From: Nemertoderma westbladi
Taxonomy: Eukaryota > Xenacoelomorpha > Nemertodermatida > Nemertodermatidae
Length of the DNA: 64,000 bases
NCBI GenBank assembly: GCA_032718475.1
Contig: JAUCBJ010008156.1
Coordinates: forward strand, 1 to 64,000
Reading direction: 5' to 3'
In this document: one piece after another, positions 1 to 9,892 of the stretch
How positions within the stretch are numbered: the first letter of the stretch is position 1
Layout of the letters: each line of letters opens with the position of its first letter
Notes under the pieces: generated by a model
Database searches by the model: none
What the model was told of the DNA's origin: nothing
The model's input: the letters and a program-made list of their open reading frames with translations, nothing else
Made by a program: the position numbers and the translations under genes

Positions 1-420
1 CTCCACCGGTACCTTTATTGGTACCAATGTCCCGTTCCCCCCAACGTTTAAAAATTTAAATTTTTATTTTTAAATCACTGATTTATTTTATCTTATTTTA
101 CGTGATTTTATTGTATATCGTATTTTGAGTGTAATTGTAATTTTCATTTCATCATATTTTCAACTAAAAGAGAAATTAATTATCTTTTTGATGATGTACA
201 CCATTAGGTGTATTTTGAGTGCAATAATAATAATAATTGTACTTATTTTAATTTTTTAAACAGTGGAAAACCTACTGAATAAATGTGTAATAATTATATT
301 TCCCGTGTTTATTATTATTTAGCAACAATCCCGTGTAACCGTATTTATAAGTTGATGCCAGGTATAATTGTTTGTTGTATTTATGTATTTTAACATGTGT
401 GGCGAAATAAACTAAACTAA
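1..420 (+). repeat. Probable 3' tail of a LINE, A/T-rich
   Basis: The stretch is A/T-rich and non-coding. It ends in a short run of AAACT-like units at about 402-424, after a typical low-complexity 3' UTR. Such microsatellite tails are common at the 3' ends of CR1/L2-type LINEs, and the CR1-like LINE at 22-25.5 kb ends in a comparable ATCT run. No reverse transcriptase sequence is present, so the assignment rests only on the tail. Confidence 0.3.
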
Positions 421-817
421 ACTAATCTATATACGGTCATTCGGGTACTGCCTGACAGCCTGGCCGATGTAGGCCTACTAGCTAACTGGCAGACTGACTG
501 CAGGACTGGATTGGAACTAATTATGTTACTGCAGTACTGGCTGACTGGTAGCAATTAAAGTTAGCAGTTGATTATTCAAAGTTATTAAAGTTAGCAGCCT
601 GTATGGAATCCATCCAAAAAGTGCGCCGGATAGCGCGCCGACCAATTTTTATTGCAAAAAAATGCGCCGATGCAATTTCAAAGAAAACCCGCACCAACGA
701 AATTTTCCCTCTTATTACTTTCGTACAAAGCATGCCGGTACCTCTAGTATTACAGTATTACCGGTCTACAGACTTGCCTATTCTCTGACAGTGCGTTTTC
801 TTGCTTTGGTTTTTAAA

Positions 818-1010
818 TGATCGTTTATTGTTTTGGTTAGAAAATACCGCCTCTGTAACCTGCTCCTTTCCTTCAATTAGTTAAGTTATCGTTTATTGTT
901 TTGGTTAGAAAATCCCGCCTCTGTAACCTGCTCCTTTCTCTCAATTGGTAATGTTATCGTTTATTGTTTTGGGTAGAAAATCCCGCCTCTGTAACCTGCT
1001 CCTTTCTCTA
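818..1010. repeat. Tandem repeat, about 69-bp unit, nearly 3 copies
   Basis: The phrase around ATCGTTTATTGTTTTGG followed by CGCCTCTGTAACCTGCTCC recurs with a 69-bp offset at about 824, 891 and 957. Nothing coding is convincing here. The rest of 420-1263 holds no gene that I can support. Confidence 0.8.
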
Positions 1011-1263
1011 TAAACTGTATAAACTTTCCCTGATGGTCCCTGCTGTGTACCAAAGTAATAATTCCTGAAATTTTTAAGCGCGCGGCACATTGAAACAATT
1101 TTGAAGAGCGCCACGGCTGCACGGCCACCAGCAGAGGCCACGCCAATGCAATTTCAATTTTGAAGGAATGTAGTTAACCAGTCTGTCAATGTCAGTACGG
1201 TACTGCCAGACTGCTGTCAGGCTGTACCTGTCCCCTGGTCCCTGCTGCCCTGTACAGCAGTAC

Positions 1264-1667
1264 TGTAAAAGCTTTTGCGGACATAACAAGTCATTTTTAC
1301 GCAATGCACAGAATACTCTAAAATAGCCCTAAAATTGTTCAACTACGCATCGGACAGAAATTAGAACCAAGATGACGAAATCTGTCAGCTGATTCTTTGT
1401 GTACGTGGAGATCTCTTTGTTCGAGCTTAGTCAGCCAATCAGAGCAATCTTCCCAGTTATGCCAGTAGAGACCTACCTGAGGAAACTAGGCATGCGCAGT
1501 TATCGTTTTTCTGAGAATTAGATTCCTCTTAGAATTCTGTACTAAGTATGGACGTTTCAGACTTTAGCCCAAGAACATCTGATGGCTGGAGTTATAAGGA
1601 CGTAAATCTATCTTGTCATTTGACTCATTTCAAATCATATGCATTGCACTAAACATAACTCACCTGG
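1264..1667 (+). mobile_element. Left part of an older BEL/Pao LTR, interrupted by the nested element
   Basis: It starts TGTAAAAGC and follows, with some divergence, the first about 418 bp of the LTR at 20088-21206 (shared phrases include TTTTACGCAATG and CAGCTGATTCTTTGTG). The match stops at the insertion point of the 15.9-kb element and resumes at about 17566. This segment and 17566-17790 are therefore the two halves of one LTR split by a younger member of the same family. Confidence 0.82.
1663..1667. other. Target-site duplication CCTGG (left copy)
   Basis: CCTGG directly precedes the TG of the 5' LTR and recurs directly after the CA of the 3' LTR at 17561-17565. Without the element and one copy of the five bases, the flanks join into one continuous older LTR, which supports the call independently. 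Confidence 0.88.
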
Positions 1668-2001
1668 TGTAAAGGCTTTTGCGTAATTAGCCGGTTATTT
1701 TCCCCGTAAAGTACTCTGTAGTTGGTTTAACAGGCATAAAAGGCCGTGTCCTTACTGTACTGTTGTTTTAGAGGACATAAAAGCCATTTCTTCTGTATGT
1801 GTACTTTAGCGGACATGATTAACAATTTTATGACGCAATGCGCCAAATCCTCTGTAATGCGCCAAATCCTCTGTAAACAGTGTAGCTACCATGACGACGG
1901 CTAACAGCTGATGCTGTATACGTGGACCTTTTCTTTGTTCTCTGTTCCTTCTTTGTTCGGTCGACCAATCAGAGCGTTTTTTGCCTCTGTGTTAGAGATT
2001 G

Positions 2002-2085
2002 TATATAGAAACTCGTGGAGTTGAGTCAGTATGTGATTTTGTCCACAGCCTACAACACCGGCTTTGGAACCTCCGTGTTTCAGTC
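2002..2085 (+). promoter_or_regulatory. Candidate core promoter in the LTR
   Basis: A TATATA box at 2002-2007 is followed 26 nt later by an initiator-like TCAGT at 2026-2030. A second initiator-like TTCAGTC at 2079-2085 has counterparts in the other LTRs (TTCAGACTT near 1555 and 20388; GTTCAGTCTT on the minus strand near 28110), so it may be the real start. Either start would place the LTR half of the primer duplex in the first 110 nt of the transcript. The start has to be mapped experimentally. Confidence 0.5.
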
Positions 2086-2118
2086 TTTAGTCCAACATTA
2101 GTAGGCTTAATTATAGAA

Positions 2119-2132
2119 CGTATATCCGTTAT
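2119..2132 (+). other. LTR-internal self-primer sequence
   Basis: CGTATATCCGTTAT is the exact reverse complement of 2850-2863, the 14 nt directly after the 5' LTR. With one bulged base and one G-U pair the pairing extends by about six more positions. The 3' end of this segment (2132) pairs with 2850, so extension would begin by copying 2849, the terminal LTR base. The same 14-mer is present in the 3' LTR. Confidence 0.7.
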
Positions 2133-2849
2133 CATACTAACATACCACACTAACCCACGATCATATCAATTTATACCTTAACATTTTACTGCTTTTACTG
2201 TCGGTTATTCATTATATTTGTTGATGGAATATTATATTTGGAATACTGATAAATAATCAGACACCCCAATCTTCTTTATATACTAAAGGTTAGAGAGACC
2301 GGTTACATATAACCATTGCGACTTACATTAAGTGGTTTGAAGTGAATCTAATGCTATTTTATAGGCCCTACACGTATTGTCTGTTGTTCTCCTTATATGT
2401 GACTAAAATTAGTGAAGGTCGGCAGATTGGTGTGCAGCATTGTGCAGTATTGTGTATGATCGTGATTGATAACGAAGCATCTCCTAAAGAATGCGCCATA
2501 TACGTGAATCTATAGCCATCCCGTTGTGTCTAGTTTAAGTCATAACTCTGTTTATATACTTAAAGCGCCACGTCCTAAAGGAACTGTTAATATTTCCCGA
2601 AAGTGAATAATATTTGTCAGAGATTATATATATTACGATCAGTCGAATAATACAGTAGGCCTACCCCGCAATACGGTTAGGCTCCCGAATCCAGTCTCCC
2701 GGGTATATCCAGCGGGTGAATGATCGTGCATAGACTGGCTTCGGCTAATGTAGTGTATCAAATACTTGTCATAGGCTAAAGACTATCTATCATCTAAAAG
2801 ACATCCCAATTTGGCAGGTTAAACTGCTAAAGGTCTGAAAGTGCGAACA

Positions 2850-2863
2850 ATAACGGATATACG
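2850..2863 (+). promoter_or_regulatory. Candidate self-complementary primer-binding site
   Basis: ATAACGGATATACG begins one base after the LTR end, where LTR elements carry the primer-binding site. It lacks the initial TGG expected for pairing to a tRNA 3' CCA end. It instead matches the LTR-internal site 2119-2132 perfectly in reverse complement. Self-priming is established for Tf1-type Ty3/gypsy elements; for this BEL/Pao element it is inference from geometry. Confidence 0.68.
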
Positions 2864-5032
2864 CTTCTGTATTGCAGTAGGCAATAAAGCTGAAGTACCG
2901 GTTAACCGGTACCTAGTAGGCCTGACTACCTAACCACCCGGACCGGTACCTACAGCAGTACAGGTACAGCAGTATTATTCGATTGTTAAATTGTATACCG
3001 GTAGGCTGTTTAAGAGATTAGGGACTGTACACCCCTTGTTTCTTTTGGAGCTTACTTATTTCTGTCAGTTTTGTTTATTTGTAGGCCAGTATTGAGCAGA
3101 AGGCATGTAAGCCTGCTCAGATTGTACAGACAATTTGTAGGCTAGACTGTTGTCTGACTGTTGTTAAGTCTGAAGGGACTGTAGTGTGTGTAGAGCATAT
3201 GTCCGAAAAAGTACTAGTTAGGAAAGTAGGGGCTGCCAGTGCTGTGAGGTGAACCCCCTCGAAACAATAAGTCGTACTACTCGGTTAGAACGCATACTAA
3301 CTAACCATTTCGGAGTCTGCATATACTGTAGTTTATTTGGGCTTGATAGTAGTCTGCCAGCGTTTGGTCTGTACCTTGTTTGTGTAGTCTGTATGGGTAG
3401 CGTAATATTTCTTACTTAGATAATTTGTAGGCTGGATTTTGTCTGGCTGTTGTTAGGTCTTGAGAGATTTCGGTGTGTGTAGAGTGTATGTCCGATAAAG
3501 TGCCAGTTGGGAACATAGGGGCTTCCAGAGCTGTGAGGTAAACCCCCTCGAAAGAATAAGTCGTCCTACTAGGTTAGGACGCATACTAACTAACCATTTC
3601 GGAGTCTGCATATACCGTAGTTTGTTTGGGCTTGATAGTAGTCTGTCAGTATTTGGTCTGCATTTTGTTTGAGTAGTCTGTACGCGTAGCGTAATATTTA
3701 TTATTCAGAGTTTATGCGATTATTCGCAACATTCATTCCCCAAGTTTATTCCTACAGTAATTGTGCTTGTTATATATACCGTTATAGTTAAACTAACCCC
3801 GGTACTACATCAGGGCTGCTTGGCGTAGGTAAAGACTGGAGATTTTATGCTTTGGTCACTCCGGCAGATGCCGTGGTTCTTTTAGCTGTTCAAGTATTTC
3901 TAACTGCTAGTTATTTGTTGTATAAGTACTTGTACCTAATTTAGGGTTTAGTGTACAGTGCTTTCCGAAGGTGATTAGTGTGTAGGCAGTATATTTGTGT
4001 TGTAAAGTGGTTAATAGGCACGTTGGTTCTGGTAGACCGCGGTAATTAACTTCTAGGTAGAAACACTCCGTGATACATAACATAGTACTTATAGCGATAC
4101 GGCTATAAGTCGTCAGACGGTGGTATTTTTTCTATCTGGACAACGCAATATATTTACTACTGCTTGTTATTTTCAAATACCGTAGTACCCTGTCCGTTGT
4201 AATAACCAGATATTCTAACCCTTTGTTAGGCTGGTTTGTAGACTTCTTGTAAAATTACCCTAAAATTTCGTACGTGTAATTTTTTGTGTTTATTTAGAGA
4301 TTGTAATCTCAACCCGAATTGTACGTAATTTGTAGTATTAAGTAACTTAGGTAAATTAGAATTATTTGTTTTAGTGTCCAACAAGTAGCACTCCACTGAG
4401 AGCGCACAGCTTCTGTGTAGTGACTCCCCCCAGAAATAATAACATTTATTTCAAATATTGACAAAACCCATTTTAACGGGTATATATATTATAAATCAAC
4501 TCAAACCGATTTATAAAATAGTAGGCCTGCCATACATCAATTAGGTCTAAATATCAGTTGGACTACTGCTTAAATAGCGGTAATAAAGTAAGTTAAAGTA
4601 ACCAAGTAACCCCTGAAATTTCAGAAATTCAATTATTCTAAAATAATTGACATACCGGTATTTACAATAGGCTTATTATATTTATTTCTATAAATTTAGG
4701 CTGAAAGTATACCGGTATTCTGTAATTAATTCTAGTCCATAATTATACTTATATATACTATAAGTGTAAGCTGTATACCGGTATTCACGATAGGCCTATT
4801 ATATATTTATATACTTGTGCTGGAATTACATACCGGTATTCTGTGACAAACCTAGTCTGTAATAATACTTATATATACTATAAGCATACCGGTATTCTAA
4901 TATATTATATATATATCACGCTACACTGAGTAGCAGTATCGGTAATTAATTACTAGGCTAACAGTTGATACTGAATTACTAGACTTGCTTTAACTGTAAT
5001 ATAGCAGTAGGCATTCAACTGTACAAACAAAC
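2864..5032 (+). other. Long 5' leader between LTR and gag
   Basis: This 2.2-kb stretch has no convincing reading frame. It holds a direct repeat of about 290 bp and, just before gag, several palindromic ATACCGGTAT words spaced roughly 55-60 bp apart (about 4650-4895) among TATATA-rich sequence. It probably serves as the packaging and translation leader. That role is inferred from position only. Confidence 0.6.
3132..3708. repeat. Direct repeat, two copies of about 290 bp
   Basis: AATTTGTAGGCT starts at 3132 and again at 3422. Long matching blocks follow in both copies (GAACCCCCTCGAAA versus AAACCCCCTCGAAA; CTAACTAACCATTTCGGAGT; GGGCTTGATAGTAGTCTG). The copies differ by scattered substitutions, so the duplication is older than the insertion. 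Confidence 0.88.
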
Positions 5033-8000
5033 ATGTCTGACACAAAGCAAAACCTGTCAGACAGTCTCCTAGATACAACCATATGTGACCCAGACAGGAG
5101 TGTGGAACGTGTAGGACCGAAGTTCAACTCACCTCCTACTGTAAGAAAGATCATCCCTCCCGTAGTAATATCAGACCCTAGGCTAGTCCAACATCGTAGG
5201 TCTATCATAGGCACTCTAGCTCAGGTCAAGCGGGACCAAGAAGCAGCAGAACAGCAGCAACCCGTGAGCCAAGAACTTATTTCTCAGCGGCCCGACAGCT
5301 CCAGTAGTGCGGATACTGTAGAGCTGACACCCGAGCACGGCGCAAAGATGACAGATGCGGTTTATTCGGACCCCCTTCTCATCCTTCCTGCAGCCGTACT
5401 CACTAGGTTATTGATTGTGGTGGAAGAACACCAGATCGATTGGGCGAGAAACAAGCGATCGACTAAAGATAGTTATGCGGGATACACAAGGGAAGAACTG
5501 AAGTCTATTGTCGAGTCGCAATGGAACTTCCCCGGACCCGGACTCCCGTTGGATTTATCAGAAGCTGCCTGGGAAGACATACACAGGATGGGAGTAACCA
5601 AGGAAACCATCGATCCAGCTGTGTGGAAGAGGTCCGCAGCCGGATACGTACAGGGATTCTTCAGCTCTATGGAGCGATTAAAGGAACAACTGTTTCAACA
5701 ACCCCAAGGACCTCAAGAGCAGGGACAGCTGCTTTATCAAGTTAGAGAAAGAATTCTGCGAATCAGGCTAATCTTATCGGCCTTTGAGGAGGCTTCTAAA
5801 AGAAGACAAGACACGTCGTTGCAAGTTGCCGTAAAGACTTGGTTTCAACGGGTGAGTCTCCAGGTTCAAGGAATGGCTCAGTGGAAAGTTCAACTGGATG
5901 AGCACTCAACCCATGGAGAATCAACAGACGCTACTTTTTCCCAAGTGGAAAGTGAAGCGACAGCTGAGAAACCGCATAAGAGGGGTGCCATTGACATCTA
6001 TCTGTCAGACTATCAACGTTTTTTAGGTGATGAAGAGTTGAGGAGAAGGCTAGATGGACTTAGCCCTAATAGTGAAGGAACCCAGCGTGTGTTGGACGCC
6101 ATCGATGTGGATATGAGAGCTGCGAACCAAGCTAAATTTGATGAACAACTCCGCATCACTAGGGTCCAAGAAGAACAAGTAAAGAAAAAACGTATAGCAG
6201 ACAGAAAGACAGCGGCAGTGGCAGCAGCAGTGGCAGCGGCAGAAGCGGAAAGAAAAGCGGCAGCGGCAGCGGCAGCGGCAGAAGTAGAAGCGGAAAGAAA
6301 GGCGGCAGAAGCGGAAAGAAAGGCGGCAGTGGCAGCGGCCGAAGCGGAAAGAAAGGCGGCAGTGGCAGAGGCAGAGGCAGTGGCAGAAGCAGAACGGAGA
6401 GCCTCTGAAGAAACCACCCAACTAGAATTGGAAAACATTCAGGAGAATCAAGACTGCATAAATAAACAGTTAACAGCTAGTCAAATGCAGATGATGGGTC
6501 GATCAACTCCCAAAAGACAGGGATATACATCATCTGAGGAAGGCGATACCACCGATCCTGAAGGCGGAGGAAATAGATCTCATCTAAGCAGACGTAGAAG
6601 AATGTCCCACCGTCAGAAATTGCCTGATTTGCCCCCAGCTGTTAGAAGGCAACTAAATAATACAAACTTAGGTAGTATAGAACCCACAGACCAAATAATT
6701 AACATAGAAAGACTCCCTACTATAGTAGATGAGCCTGAAATAATTAGGCCTGTTCTCGAAGCCACCCCTTCGGTGATAGAGACACCTGTACTCCCTGAAC
6801 CTACCTCTAAATTCCCTCTGCACAGCACGAAGCTACCTGTGCCCCACAGAACCACCCCTGAAATTGTTCATGTCCTGGACTCCGAGCGAAATATTCATGA
6901 CTTGTCGCCCGTTGTCCCTCGTCCGCCCGCTACAACGTTGGCGCCTCCCGCTTCGGCGGTCGAGTGGGTAGATGAGGGACGACGGGAGATGGGTCTCCTG
7001 CTCGGACAGCTGAGGGAACAACATTCTCGCTCCTCTCAGCAGGCCCAGGAGATGGAGGGAACTGTGCAGCAGTTAAAGGGAACAATTAGAGAGAGTAGGT
7101 TAGAGTTGCAAGAAGTGCAGCAAAGTATCGCGTTAGAACGCGATAAATTAGTAAATACACAAAAGGGTATACCACCAACCCCGGTAACAATGTGTCAACC
7201 TGTTAGGTCTGAAGTATTTCATGCGCAAGGTGTGGAGCCTACACGCATCTATACTGCTAGCGAAGTAGAAACTCCTATAGTGAACCCTATTAAGGGTAAT
7301 TATAGACCTGTTGATAATGATATTCCCTATAGACCTGATCATAATCCGAGAAATTTATATACCGATAACTCGATATTAAATAACACGATGGCCCAAGAAA
7401 GTTTTACGCGTCAAATGGCTAGAACCGAAGCACGTCAAGCGGTAAAGGTGGGAGAGATAGTCAAGTTCAATGTAGATGAGATGAAATGGTTACCTTTTAA
7501 TGAATATTATAAAGATAACATACAGAACTCTGTACTATCTAATGGAGAGAAACTTAGATTCCTCATCGAGTGCTTGGAAGGATCTCCCAAGTTAATGGCG
7601 TTAAAGTTTATTGGACATCCAGACGGATTAAGACAAGTTTGGGATACACTAAACATCAGGTATGGTAATAGGAATAACATAGCTAAATATTTGTATGCAA
7701 AATTAGTAGCGCCCCGAAAGTTCATCAGCAGCGGGATAATAGAGTTTTCCGATGAGATTCAAGAGATCTGTAGACAATTAGATTGGCTAGGTAAGTCTCA
7801 TGAATATCAGAGTTCTATGGTTATTGGAGCCGTGGCTTCTACTTTACCGAAGGGTGGAGTAGGTACACGCTGGGATAAGAAAGTGTTATATATGATGGAA
7901 CAACAACGACGAGACCCTACCATGGCTGATCTCATGTCATTCTTAGATGGAGAAGTGAAATTACAGCTCCTAAAACAGTCCAGAGAGAAGACACCGGAAA

Positions 8001-9892
8001 ACAAGGTAAGTGAGAAACCCGTTTCTAGGAGAAAGGTAACACCAGTGTGTTATACAGACGACGGCGGAAGCCAGACTTCTCAAGGAGAGGATAGCGGGAA
8101 AGACACTGAAAGATCTTATTATGTCAATAAAATGCCTAAAGAACAGGTAAGTAAATTCAAGTCTCGAACCAATGACAGGAGAGAACAGGTAAGAAAAACT
8201 CCTCCTACGTCTCCTAAGAGAATTCAGGTGAGAAAGCCCGAAGAAAGAACGAGTGTGCGCAATGTTATTCAAAATAAGGTAAGTAACATCAAACCGAAAT
8301 GTGCGCTATGTGACGGGACCTACCGTTTGAATATGTGTGATGAATTCCTGAAGAAATCATTAACGGAGAGACGGGAAGTCATGTGGGATAAGCGGTTGTG
8401 TTATAATTGCCTCAGACAAGGACACCAACGGCGAACCTGTTACTCCGACACAAGGTGTGCAAAGCGTGGTGCGAAACATCATATCTTGTTGCACACTGAA
8501 TTGGAGCGAAACAGCCAGAGTCAGGTAAGTGATTCCGAACTACATGTCCAATTCAGTGATGTGAACGACACTGACCAAAGTTCTGAGATGGAAGGATTCT
8601 ATACCGATGAATTCTCCGACGAAAATGAATCCTGTTACATGATAAATACCGCAGTGTATCGAGCACTTACGTATGAAAAAGACACAGACAGCGACCTCAC
8701 CCTAACTACTTCTGAGCGACAACCATCTTGGAAAGCGCCACCTTCCAATGTAGGAATCCGAGAATTTCCTGTAGTACAGGTAAGGGTCCACGGACCTAAA
8801 AGGAGTTATGTAGTGAACGCCCTCCTTGACTCCGGTAGTACAGGAACATTCATCGACAAAGAACTAGCCGAAGACATCTTTGCGGGACAACCCAAGTTCC
8901 GAACTAAGCTAAACATGTCAGGAATTATGCAGGTTTGGAAATCTACAGTAATAGCGGATTATTATGTAGGTGCGTTGTCCACCCCCCAGGATGAACTAGG
9001 AGAACATAGTATAAGGTCAGTAAAAATGGTGGCGATAAAGAACTTCGCTACCACCCAAGTGGAAACTTATAACTGGGATGAGGACGATTTCACCCAGCAA
9101 CTGGAAATACCTAGATTCAACACCGATTACCCTGGAGTGCAAATACTCATCGGTCAAAACGCGCATGAAGCGCTCGAGACATTGGAGAAACGGCCTGCTC
9201 AACCGCAACCACTACAAGCTTATGCGGGAAGAACTAGAGTGGGTTGGTACTTTACTGGCCCTTCCCGTAGAACTCTCATGGAAAGATTACCGAAAGACCA
9301 GGTATATCAAGTAAGAGAATGGGAAGTCGAGGGCAGTGAGTTAGACGATACAACTGAGGGAACACCATACTCCTCAGATAATGATGATGTCCACCAACTT
9401 TTCGACGAGGAGAATACCATTGATCTCCTTAAGGAAAACGAGACTTGGCAAAACCAAGTGAACTTATGTCAGCTCCTTCTTCCATCAGAACGAGACGACT
9501 ATAACGACGAGCTTAATGACGTCATTGAACGTTATAATGCCAAGACTCGGGATGAACACGCCGTACGATTCTTTACTCAAGAGGCTGTAGAGCCCAATTC
9601 CTACGATAAGGCCCTATCGGTAGAGGAAGAAAGAGCCAAGCAGATCCAAGAGACAACTACACGTTTTCTTAAAGATCAAGGTAGATATGAGATCGGTCTA
9701 CCTTTCCGAAAGCGAGAACCAAAGTTCATAAACAACAGACCCTTGGCGGAGAAAAGAATTGCTCAACTACATCGACGCCTTGCGGCAAATTCTTCAGCTA
9801 AAGAAATGTATCAAACGCAGTTGAAGAAGTTTATTAGCAAGGGATATGCGGAGCGAGTACTGGAAGAAACACCTATAACTGAGAGAACGTAA
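5033..9892 (+). CDS. BEL/Pao gag, zinc knuckles, aspartic protease and start of RT
   Basis: This 1619-codon frame starts at the ATG at 5033 (AAACATG). Order: an N-terminal gag region; an Ala/EAERK low-complexity helix at about 391-456; a predicted coiled coil at about 646-706; a DUF1759-like capsid domain at about 811-893; Cys/His fingers from about 1090, including CYNCLRQGHQRRTC (CX2CX4HX4C); a retropepsin-like A17 protease with DSGS at about 1266; and the N-terminal RT region. In the last finger one cysteine is arginine (CAKRG), while the sister copy at 31.6-33.1 kb keeps CAKCG. The frame ends at TAA 9890-9892, and homology continues at once in another frame, with a short missing stretch at the junction. 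The product would act in particle assembly, cleavage and reverse transcription. Confidence 0.93.
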   Translation: MSDTKQNLSDSLLDTTICDPDRSVERVGPKFNSPPTVRKIIPPVVISDPRLVQHRRSIIGTLAQVKRDQEAAEQQQPVSQELISQRPDSSSSADTVELTPEHGAKMTDAVYSDPLLILPAAVLTRLLIVVEEHQIDWARNKRSTKDSYAGYTREELKSIVESQWNFPGPGLPLDLSEAAWEDIHRMGVTKETIDPAVWKRSAAGYVQGFFSSMERLKEQLFQQPQGPQEQGQLLYQVRERILRIRLILSAFEEASKRRQDTSLQVAVKTWFQRVSLQVQGMAQWKVQLDEHSTHGESTDATFSQVESEATAEKPHKRGAIDIYLSDYQRFLGDEELRRRLDGLSPNSEGTQRVLDAIDVDMRAANQAKFDEQLRITRVQEEQVKKKRIADRKTAAVAAAVAAAEAERKAAAAAAAAEVEAERKAAEAERKAAVAAAEAERKAAVAEAEAVAEAERRASEETTQLELENIQENQDCINKQLTASQMQMMGRSTPKRQGYTSSEEGDTTDPEGGGNRSHLSRRRRMSHRQKLPDLPPAVRRQLNNTNLGSIEPTDQIINIERLPTIVDEPEIIRPVLEATPSVIETPVLPEPTSKFPLHSTKLPVPHRTTPEIVHVLDSERNIHDLSPVVPRPPATTLAPPASAVEWVDEGRREMGLLLGQLREQHSRSSQQAQEMEGTVQQLKGTIRESRLELQEVQQSIALERDKLVNTQKGIPPTPVTMCQPVRSEVFHAQGVEPTRIYTASEVETPIVNPIKGNYRPVDNDIPYRPDHNPRNLYTDNSILNNTMAQESFTRQMARTEARQAVKVGEIVKFNVDEMKWLPFNEYYKDNIQNSVLSNGEKLRFLIECLEGSPKLMALKFIGHPDGLRQVWDTLNIRYGNRNNIAKYLYAKLVAPRKFISSGIIEFSDEIQEICRQLDWLGKSHEYQSSMVIGAVASTLPKGGVGTRWDKKVLYMMEQQRRDPTMADLMSFLDGEVKLQLLKQSREKTPENKVSEKPVSRRKVTPVCYTDDGGSQTSQGEDSGKDTERSYYVNKMPKEQVSKFKSRTNDRREQVRKTPPTSPKRIQVRKPEERTSVRNVIQNKVSNIKPKCALCDGTYRLNMCDEFLKKSLTERREVMWDKRLCYNCLRQGHQRRTCYSDTRCAKRGAKHHILLHTELERNSQSQVSDSELHVQFSDVNDTDQSSEMEGFYTDEFSDENESCYMINTAVYRALTYEKDTDSDLTLTTSERQPSWKAPPSNVGIREFPVVQVRVHGPKRSYVVNALLDSGSTGTFIDKELAEDIFAGQPKFRTKLNMSGIMQVWKSTVIADYYVGALSTPQDELGEHSIRSVKMVAIKNFATTQVETYNWDEDDFTQQLEIPRFNTDYPGVQILIGQNAHEALETLEKRPAQPQPLQAYAGRTRVGWYFTGPSRRTLMERLPKDQVYQVREWEVEGSELDDTTEGTPYSSDNDDVHQLFDEENTIDLLKENETWQNQVNLCQLLLPSERDDYNDELNDVIERYNAKTRDEHAVRFFTQEAVEPNSYDKALSVEEERAKQIQETTTRFLKDQGRYEIGLPFRKREPKFINNRPLAEKRIAQLHRRLAANSSAKEMYQTQLKKFISKGYAERVLEETPITERT

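Larger units (their letters stand above)
1668..2849 (+). repeat. 5' LTR of the 15.9-kb BEL/Pao element
   Basis: It runs from TGTAAAGGC to GCGAACA and is 1182 bp long. It is nearly identical to 16398-17560, the main difference being a 19-bp unit (GCGCCAAATCCTCTGTAAT) duplicated at about 1838-1876. It is followed directly by the candidate primer-binding site. Confidence 0.93.

Noticed and set aside
603-788. 61-codon plus-strand frame as a gene
   Set aside because: Short, with no domain, homologous copy or gene context.
1999-2181. 60-codon frame present in both LTRs (also 16710-16892)
   Set aside because: It is duplicated only because the LTRs are; it overlaps the promoter and primer sites and shows no protein features.
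2850-2870. Ordinary tRNA primer-binding site
   Set aside because: No TGG-initial sequence follows the LTR, and the 14 nt present do not look like a tRNA 3' end; the match to the LTR is far better.
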